Shown in pieces: positions 34,743 to 39,628 of a stretch of DNA of 39,628 nucleotides. Each line of letters begins with the position of its first letter. Positions within the stretch are counted from its first letter, which is position 1. The position numbers and the translations under genes were made by a program. The notes below the pieces were generated by a model, which did not search any database, was not told where the DNA came from, and worked only from the letters and a program-made list of their open reading frames with translations. The DNA lies in NCBI GenBank assembly GCA_016235455.1, contig JACRKZ010000078.1, forward strand, positions 1 to 39,628, in the 5' to 3' direction. Origin of the DNA: Armatimonadota bacterium. GTDB taxonomy: Bacteria; Armatimonadota; UBA10988.

Positions 34743-36923
34743 CTATCCTTCTGGGGTCGGTTCGGGCCGAGGTCGACCGATGAAGTGGTAGCGCCCATCG
34801 GCCGGCTGCGAGGCCAGCAGTAAGCCGCCATGGGGCAGCCCGTCGGCCAGCGGCGCCAACGCCGGGGCTAGGGCACCAGCCGCGGCCAGCGCCGTCTCGG
34901 GCGTCAGTTCGGCCCACGCCTTGCCGAGCCGCTCGGCCACGCCGGCGGCGATGACGTTGACGATGTCGAGGTCGCTGCGCACGCCGAGGATCGGTCGAAC
35001 GGCGGCCGGCACGTGTTGCGCGCGGCCCTCGTAGTTGACCACCGTGGTCGGACGCTCGAAACTGCACGAGGCCGGCAGCACCACATCGGCGGAGCGCGCC
35101 GTCTGAGTCATGAACAGCTCGCTGACCACCACGAACGGCGCGCGCGCCGCCACGGGCTGACCCAGCCCCGACGGCAGCCAGCGGTCGCGCACGGCCTGCC
35201 AGGGATTGCCCGACGAAGCACCCAGATCGCTGCCCAGTACGAGCAGCGCGCCCAGCGGCGCGCACAGCGCCTCGGGCTCGGCCAGGCCCAGCTCCAGCGC
35301 GCCGCGCAGGTTGGCGTTGAGCGTCGGCTCCAGGTAGCCGCCGGCCTCCATGCCGGGCGTGCCCAGCAGGAGCGACAGGTTCCAGGCGGCTTGACGCGCG
35401 GCGGCATCCACCTGCCAGCCGGCGAAGACCACCAGGTCGCCGGCGCCAGCCAGCCGGTCGGCCAGCGCGGCCAGCCGCTCGGCGTCGACGCCCTCGGGCA
35501 CTTCCGCCGACCACTGCTCGCGCACGTCGGCGAAGCCCTTGCAGCCGCCGCGGATGAACTTGAGGTTATGCCGCTTCTCGCCCAGCAGCCGCGCGGTCAG
35601 CGCCTCGACCACCTGCCCCTCGGTGCCCGGCTCACAGGCCAGGTCGAAGCTGCTGGCCAGGCCGAGATGCAGGTCGCGGCAGCCGATGGTGTACAGCGGC
35701 ATGCCCTTCTTGCGGATGGCCTTGACCATGCGCAGCCAGGCGATGGGCAGGTCATTGGCGGGCTGGCCGATGACCAGGAAGGCCCGCGCATTCTCCAACT
35801 GCGCCAGCGTGGGCGCCGCGCCGAGCGTGGCGCGGGCAGCGGCCAGCGAGTTGGCCGAGGCCACCGGTCCGCCGGTCACCTCGCGGCCAAACAGCGTCGC
35901 GGCGGCCATCTCTTCCAGACCCAGGTGCGTGCCGACGGCGGTGCCGACGGTCTGGCCTGCGCCAAGCGCCTTGGCGAAACCCTCGACCGCGGCGGCCAGG
36001 GCGTCGTCGAAGCTGGCCGGCTCGAGCTGGCCGGTGTCGGGGTTGCGCACCAGCGGCACATCCAGCCGCTCGGGGCTGAGCACCCAGTCGGTGGCGTGGA
36101 AGCGGTCGCGGTCGCTGCACCACAGGTCGTTGACGTCCACGTTCTCGCGCGGCATCACGCGGCGAATGACGTTCTCGCGCACGTCGAGCCAGAGGTTGGT
36201 GCCGCAGGCGTCCCATGGCGAGAGAACCGGCTTGCGCTGCATCTCCCAGGGCCGCGAGGCGAAGCGGAAGGTGCTGCTGGTCAGCGCGCCCACAGGGCAG
36301 ATGTCGCAGGTATTACCCGCGAAATGGCTGTCGTAGGTCCCGTCGGCGGCCGGCGCCACCTGGGTCGAGCCGCCGCGGTTGACCAGCATGATGGTCTTCT
36401 CGGCGGCGATCTCGTCCACATAGCGCACGCACAGGCCGCACTGAATGCAGCGCTCGCGGTCGAGCAACACGTCGGCCGAGATGGGCAGCGGCTTGGGGAA
36501 CCGGCGGCGCGAGTCGATGGTGCGGGCCACGTCCGGGCCATAGGCCATGGTCTGGTCCTGCAGCAGGCACTCACCGCCCTTGTCGCACACGGGGCAATCG
36601 AGCGGGTGGTTGACCAGCAGCAGCTCGAGCACCATGCGGCGGGCCTTCTGGGCGGCCTCGCTCTTCACCCGGACCTTCATGCCGTCGGCCACGCGCAGCG
36701 TGCAGGTGGCCACATTGGCCCAACGTCCGCGCGCCTCCACCTCGGCCATGCACATGCGGCACATGCCCACGGGGTCGAGGCGGTCGTGATAGCAGAAGCG
36801 CGGCATGTGGAAATCGGTGTAGTTGGAGATGGCGTCGATCAGCGCCATCCCGGCCGGCACCTGATAGTCCTGGTCATCGATGGTGATGGTCACCAGCTGC
36901 ACACCCGCGGTCGCTTCAGACAT
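34743..36923 (-). CDS. nuoG: NADH-quinone oxidoreductase subunit G-like protein
   Basis: A 726-residue iron-sulfur protein of complex I's peripheral arm. 2Fe-2S ligands: C44, C55, C58, C74. The N5-type cluster is H106, C110, C113, C119 (HPLDCPVCDKGGEC). The N4-type cluster is C159, C162, C165 (ERCIQCGLC) and C209 (CDICPVGAL). A molybdopterin-oxidoreductase-like domain follows (from about 235, WDACGTNLWLDVRENVIRRV) without the cysteine set of the extra N7 cluster. GAGGG precedes the ATG and an extended -10 lies at 37015. No other nuo gene is in the window, so it either completes a scattered complex I or serves another NAD(P)H or hydrogenase-type enzyme. Confidence 0.9.
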   Translation of the reverse strand: MSEATAGVQLVTITIDDQDYQVPAGMALIDAISNYTDFHMPRFCYHDRLDPVGMCRMCMAEVEARGRWANVATCTLRVADGMKVRVKSEAAQKARRMVLELLLVNHPLDCPVCDKGGECLLQDQTMAYGPDVARTIDSRRRFPKPLPISADVLLDRERCIQCGLCVRYVDEIAAEKTIMLVNRGGSTQVAPAADGTYDSHFAGNTCDICPVGALTSSTFRFASRPWEMQRKPVLSPWDACGTNLWLDVRENVIRRVMPRENVDVNDLWCSDRDRFHATDWVLSPERLDVPLVRNPDTGQLEPASFDDALAAAVEGFAKALGAGQTVGTAVGTHLGLEEMAAATLFGREVTGGPVASANSLAAARATLGAAPTLAQLENARAFLVIGQPANDLPIAWLRMVKAIRKKGMPLYTIGCRDLHLGLASSFDLACEPGTEGQVVEALTARLLGEKRHNLKFIRGGCKGFADVREQWSAEVPEGVDAERLAALADRLAGAGDLVVFAGWQVDAAARQAAWNLSLLLGTPGMEAGGYLEPTLNANLRGALELGLAEPEALCAPLGALLVLGSDLGASSGNPWQAVRDRWLPSGLGQPVAARAPFVVVSELFMTQTARSADVVLPASCSFERPTTVVNYEGRAQHVPAAVRPILGVRSDLDIVNVIAAGVAERLGKAWAELTPETALAAAGALAPALAPLADGLPHGGLLLASQPADGRYHFIGRPRPEPTPEG

Positions 36924-37014
36924 GGCGCTTTTCCCTCAGTCGAGCCGCCCGCCGGGGCGACTGGCTGCTAGTTTGCGACGGGAGCCGCTTTCGGGCAGGA
37001 CCCACGCTGCTCCG

Positions 37015-37023
37015 ATGATAGCA
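37015..37023 (-). promoter_or_regulatory. Extended -10 promoter for nuoG
   Basis: On the minus strand the sequence TGCTATCAT is a TGn-extended -10 with a 5/6 match to TATAAT. No good -35 is placed at 16-18 nt. It would give a leader of about 85 nt ahead of the nuoG ATG. Confidence 0.45.
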
Positions 37024-37047
37024 GAACCGAGGCCAATGGGATCGGCC

Positions 37048-37104
37048 TTGACGCCGCCAAGTCCAGGTAGCTAACCTGATGTTGAGTCTGGCTCGTTGCC
37101 AGAC
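37048..37104 (+). promoter_or_regulatory. Promoter and 5' hairpin of the 37126 gene
   Basis: TTGACG (37048-37053), 18 nt, then TAACCT (37072-37077; weak). Immediately after, GTCTGGC (37086-37092) and GCCAGAC (37098-37104) make a perfect 7-bp hairpin with a 5-nt loop, at the expected 5' end of the mRNA and 13 nt before the GGAGG site. It may protect the transcript. Confidence 0.4.
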
Positions 37105-37125
37105 CGGCTCACTGGAGGCCATGTC

Positions 37126-38025
37126 ATGCGCGCTTTCGTACGAGTATCCATGGTCGGCACGCTCGCCGTGTGGGCAGCGCTGCCGCTCGCCGCCCAGGCG
37201 CCACCACCGGCGACACCGGCGGCACCGGCGGCGGCCGGCTTGGACCCGAACCTGCCCACGGTGATGGTGCTCGACCCGGCCAAGGACAAGAATGTCTGGA
37301 TCAAGGGCACGCCGGTGGTCTCGCGCTACGGGCCATGGGTCATCAACAGCCACAGCAACAAGGCGCTGGACAACTGGGGCGCGCAGATCCGCTGTGAGAA
37401 CGGCCTGATCGGCGTCTGCGGCAGCGCGGCCGACGGCTTCGAGGGCATGACCGACCCGCTGCCCGTGCGCATCAAGCCCATGGGCGACCCGCTGGCCGAC
37501 CGCAAGTGGCCGGCGCCGGCCCAGATCGCCTCGCGGCAGGCCACGCGCGTCGACTCGCGCACGCCCATCCGCGGCCGGCCGGGTGTCTACATCGGCGGCA
37601 TCACCGTGGCCGGCAATACCACGGCGGTGCTCGATGCCGGCGTCTACTACTGCCAGGACGGCGACTTCTCGGTGGAAGGCACCGTCGTCGGCCAGGGCGT
37701 GACCATCGTGCTCGGCGGCGACCAGCCGGGCCGGCTCAACGTCGGCGCCTGGGGCAGCATCGCCATCGCCGCGCCCAAGGAAGGCGACTTCGCGGGCGTC
37801 TGCGTGGTTAGCCTGGGCGAGAAGGAGACGACCCTGTGGGGCACCGGCCGTCTGGGCGGACTCGTCTATGTGCCCCGCAGCAAGGTCTCCTTCTGGGTCT
37901 CCAAGCCCTATGCCATCGAGCGGCTGTTCTGCTGGCAACTCGGCACGGCGGGCGAGGGCACCATCGAGTTCCTGGGCGTCAAGCCGCCCGAGCCCCTGCC
38001 GCCGGCGGCCGAGGCGCCGAAGTAG
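37126..38025 (+). CDS. Secreted beta-rich protein of unknown function
   Basis: A 299-residue protein. The signal peptide is about 1-24 (MRAFVRVSMVGTLAVWAALPLAAQA), followed by a Pro/Ala linker. The mature part (50-285) contains LDPAKDKNVWIKGTPVVSRYGPWVINS and CENGLIGVCGSAADGFEGM, then RPGVYIGGITVAGNTTAVLDAGVYYCQDGDFSVEGTVVGQGVTIVLGG. The last part resembles the 'PGVYxGG...LxxGVYyv.gGdf' beta-solenoid region found in TadG/pilus-type and other surface proteins. I cannot name the family with confidence. ATG 37126 has GGAGG at 7-nt spacing; an ATG at 37121 is out of frame. It is divergent from nuoG. Confidence 0.75.
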   Translation: MRAFVRVSMVGTLAVWAALPLAAQAPPPATPAAPAAAGLDPNLPTVMVLDPAKDKNVWIKGTPVVSRYGPWVINSHSNKALDNWGAQIRCENGLIGVCGSAADGFEGMTDPLPVRIKPMGDPLADRKWPAPAQIASRQATRVDSRTPIRGRPGVYIGGITVAGNTTAVLDAGVYYCQDGDFSVEGTVVGQGVTIVLGGDQPGRLNVGAWGSIAIAAPKEGDFAGVCVVSLGEKETTLWGTGRLGGLVYVPRSKVSFWVSKPYAIERLFCWQLGTAGEGTIEFLGVKPPEPLPPAAEAPK

Positions 38026-38040
38026 CTATGTCCGTGTGTC

Positions 38041-38084
38041 CTCTGTGTCCTCTTGTGGTTGACTCACCACGAGAGCACACAGAG
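38041..38084. repeat. Imperfect palindrome of the CTCTGTGTCC type
   Basis: Arms 38041-38060 and 38065-38084 pair at 17 of 20 positions plus one wobble, around GACT. The sequence is built from the short words CTCTGTG and CACAGAG, and more partial copies flank it. It belongs to the same style as the element at 38940-39000, and such elements are usually dispersed in the genome. It lies 15 nt after the 37126 gene and may also end its transcript. Confidence 0.7.
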
Positions 38085-38113
38085 CGCACAGAGGGCCTAA
38101 GGGGGGTGGACCC

Positions 38114-38929
38114 ATGACGCAAGTACCGCCACGACTGCATGTGTACCTGGCGCGCGAGGCGCCGGTTGGCGTCATCCTGCGGCGTGGTCCAGCGCGAGCG
38201 GCCTGCCTCATCGCCTGGGACCGCGAGCACGACACGTTCGAGGTCGGGCAGTGGGTCAAGCGCCGGGTGTATGAGGACAGTTGCGATCTGTCGCCGGATG
38301 GGCGGCACTTTATATACGTGGCCATGACCAAGGGTGAGACCTACTGCGCGATGGCCCGCGTACCCTACTTCACGGCCATCGTGTGCTGCGGCAACAACGG
38401 GCGATGGGGCCGAGGCGGCTACTTCGTCGATAGCCGGCGTTTCGCCATGCCATGGGCTGGCAGCGGGTTGGTGACTTCGGCTGCGGCCTCGGGCCTGGTG
38501 CGAGTCGACGAGGCAGAGGCCCAGGATCCCGGTCACTGGGCGGCGCGGTTGGAGCGGTCTGGATGGACGCCCGGACCTGACCGTCAGCTGCCGAACAACT
38601 GGGACGGACAAAAGGTGCATTGGCGCGAAACGGCCAGCCAGTGGCGTCTGGAGCGGATCAGTGCGCCCTTCAAGCTGAGCTGCCCATGGCACATGAACCA
38701 CGAGGCCACGTATGCGCTGTGGCAGCCGGAGACCGACGAGCGGATCGAGCAACCCGACTGGACCTGGGCTGACTGGGATCGCAACCGAATCGTCTGGGCT
38801 GCCGCCGGCTGTCTCTGGACCACGGACGTGACCGACGCCGGCCTGGGGGAGCCGCGCTGCCTGCATGACTTCAACGGCATGACCTTCGCCGAGCTGATGG
38901 CCCCTTACGAGGGCGTGCCTCGGCTCTGA
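38114..38929 (+). CDS. Uncharacterised soluble protein
   Basis: A 271-residue protein, no signal peptide or TM. It begins with a beta-rich stretch (PRLHVYLAREAPVGVILRRGP, ACLIAWDREHDTFEVGQWVKRRVYED) with LSPDGRHFIYVAM, which reads like a beta-propeller blade. Then come CGNNGRWGRGGYFVD, a Trp-rich middle (NNWDGQKVHWRETASQWRLER) and a second propeller-like section (IVWAAAGCLWTTDV). High Trp content and repeated W-D/W-x-W patterns are its main features. I do not recognise an active site. A G-rich site (GGGGTGGACCC) precedes the ATG. It stands alone between two dispersed palindromes, so it may be a recently mobile or accessory gene; that is inference. Confidence 0.8.
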   Translation: MTQVPPRLHVYLAREAPVGVILRRGPARAACLIAWDREHDTFEVGQWVKRRVYEDSCDLSPDGRHFIYVAMTKGETYCAMARVPYFTAIVCCGNNGRWGRGGYFVDSRRFAMPWAGSGLVTSAAASGLVRVDEAEAQDPGHWAARLERSGWTPGPDRQLPNNWDGQKVHWRETASQWRLERISAPFKLSCPWHMNHEATYALWQPETDERIEQPDWTWADWDRNRIVWAAAGCLWTTDVTDAGLGEPRCLHDFNGMTFAELMAPYEGVPRL

Positions 38930-38939
38930 CCGCCCCTTT

Positions 38940-39000
38940 CTCTGCGTCTCTGCGCCTCTGCGGTTGTTGTACTGAACCGCGTGGACGCAGAGGCGCAGAG
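38940..39000. repeat. Imperfect palindrome of the CTCTGCGTCTCTGCG type
   Basis: Arms 38940-38965 and 38975-39000 pair at about 22 of 26 positions, allowing wobble, around a 9-nt loop (GTTGTACTG). Each arm repeats the words CTCTGCG/CGCAGAG. It lies 10 nt after the 38114 gene and 39 nt before the beta-helix gene. Confidence 0.75.
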
Positions 39001-39038
39001 GAACGCACGGCGAATGGGTCAGGCGCTGGAGCCAAACC

Positions 39039-39628
39039 ATGTACCGCTGGACCGCTGGCCTCCTACTCGCCCTGACCGCCGCGCTCGCCGCGCCACCACC
39101 ACCCGAACCCGCCGCGGTCGCCGCGGTCAAGGCCGGCCGGCAGAAGGTCGCCCACGCTAGCTGGTGGGGCTTCGACCCCGCCAACGCCACCGCGCCGCTG
39201 CAAGCCGCGCTCGATTCGGGCGCGCGCGAGATCATTGTCGACAACGTCGGCCTGCCCTGGATCGTCGATGGCCTGCGGCCGCGCTCGAACACCACCGTCA
39301 CCTTCGCGCCAGGCGTGGAGTTGCAGGCTCGTCGCGGGCAGTTCAAGGGCGGCGGCGACTGCCTGGTGACCCTGTCGCAGGTGGACAACGTCACGCTGTC
39401 GGGCGACGGCGCCACGTTCCGCATGTGGCGCGCCGACTATGACGATCCAGCGCAGTACAAGAAGGCCGAATGGCGCCACTCGATCTCCATCCTCAGCAGC
39501 ACCAACATCAAGGTGCTCGGCTTGAAGCTGACCGAGAGCGGCGGCGACGGCATCTACCTGGGCGTGTCCAAGGCCGGCGTGACCAACAAGGGCGTGCTGA
39601 TCCGTGATGTGGTCTGCGAGCGCCACTA
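39039..39628 (+). CDS. Secreted right-handed beta-helix protein, N-terminal part
   Basis: About 196 codons before the window ends, open throughout. The signal peptide is about 1-18 (MYRWTAGLLLALTAALAA). The rest has the solenoid pattern of pectate-lyase-like proteins: DPANATAPLQAALDSGAREIIVD (a glycosidase/polysaccharide-lyase N-terminal segment), IVDGLRPRSNTTVTFAPGVEL, DNVTLSGDGATFRM, STNIKVLGLKLTESGGDGIYLG and KGVLIRDVVCERHY. Such proteins bind or cleave acidic polysaccharides; the active site lies beyond the window. ATG 39039 has GGAG at 7-nt spacing. It may act with the secreted glycan enzymes elsewhere in the window. Confidence 0.82.
   Translation, partial: MYRWTAGLLLALTAALAAPPPPEPAAVAAVKAGRQKVAHASWWGFDPANATAPLQAALDSGAREIIVDNVGLPWIVDGLRPRSNTTVTFAPGVELQARRGQFKGGGDCLVTLSQVDNVTLSGDGATFRMWRADYDDPAQYKKAEWRHSISILSSTNIKVLGLKLTESGGDGIYLGVSKAGVTNKGVLIRDVVCERH

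Noticed and set aside
39063..39626. Minus-strand open frame at the right end
   Set aside because: The plus strand carries a signal peptide, ribosome site and beta-helix pattern; the minus-strand reading has none.

Overview
This is a 39.6 kb stretch of GC-rich, gene-dense chromosomal DNA from a diderm bacterium. A lipid A gene (lpxD) next to murB points to an outer membrane. A small-type PurL with separate PurQ and PurS, a Tat-exported sulfatase, a DUF6785/6784-type membrane protein, a phosphodiester glycosidase and short G/C-rich palindromic repeats fit Planctomycetota, Armatimonadota or related environmental phyla. I cannot fix the phylum from sequence alone. I saw no rRNA, tRNA, CRISPR array, transposase or phage gene.

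Layout. (1) 1-9.6 kb, minus strand: a signalling island transcribed leftwards. It holds a dCache chemoreceptor, a six-TM histidine kinase, an Rcp1-type response regulator, a 1491-residue multi-PAS hybrid-sensor kinase, a lone degenerate kinase ATPase domain, a second Rcp1-type regulator and the start of a third regulator. Most junctions are ATGA/GTGA overlaps. The chemoreceptor has a structured leader that looks like a terminator/antiterminator switch. A separate response regulator (9643-10344) lies divergently. (2) 10.4-15 kb: purine synthesis (purQ-purS and purL, minus strand). A small plus-strand membrane-anchored LysM gene lies between them, under a strong promoter carrying four sites that resemble the CGAAC-N4-GTTCG LexA (SOS) box. 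This is the most interesting locus: it resembles YneA/DivS/ChiZ-type SOS division inhibitors. PurS is a tandem duplication in one chain. (3) 15-20 kb, minus strand: a poly-proline low-complexity protein behind a MarR regulator with a perfect 10-bp inverted repeat between them, then an operon of GT4 glycosyltransferase, small tandem-motif protein and membrane-anchored subtilase. (4) 20-22.7 kb, plus strand: a MerR regulator overlapping a VIT/VWA protein gene, probably leaderless, divergent from the glycosyltransferase operon. (5) 22.7-25.7 kb, minus strand: Ppx/GppA phosphatase overlapping a secreted phosphodiester glycosidase by about 100 nt. (6) 25.8-28 kb: sulfatase, plus strand. (7) 28-32.7 kb, minus strand: an envelope operon of secreted coiled-coil protein, lpxD, secreted unknown protein and murB, apparently from a leaderless promoter. 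(8) 32.7-36.9 kb, minus strand: nuoG-like subunit followed by a DUF6785/6784-type transporter-like protein. (9) 37-39.6 kb, plus strand: three secreted or unknown proteins, the last a beta-helix protein cut by the window end, separated by two long imperfect palindromes.

Starts were chosen from Shine-Dalgarno spacing and start/stop overlaps. Promoters, operators and switches are pattern-based inferences.
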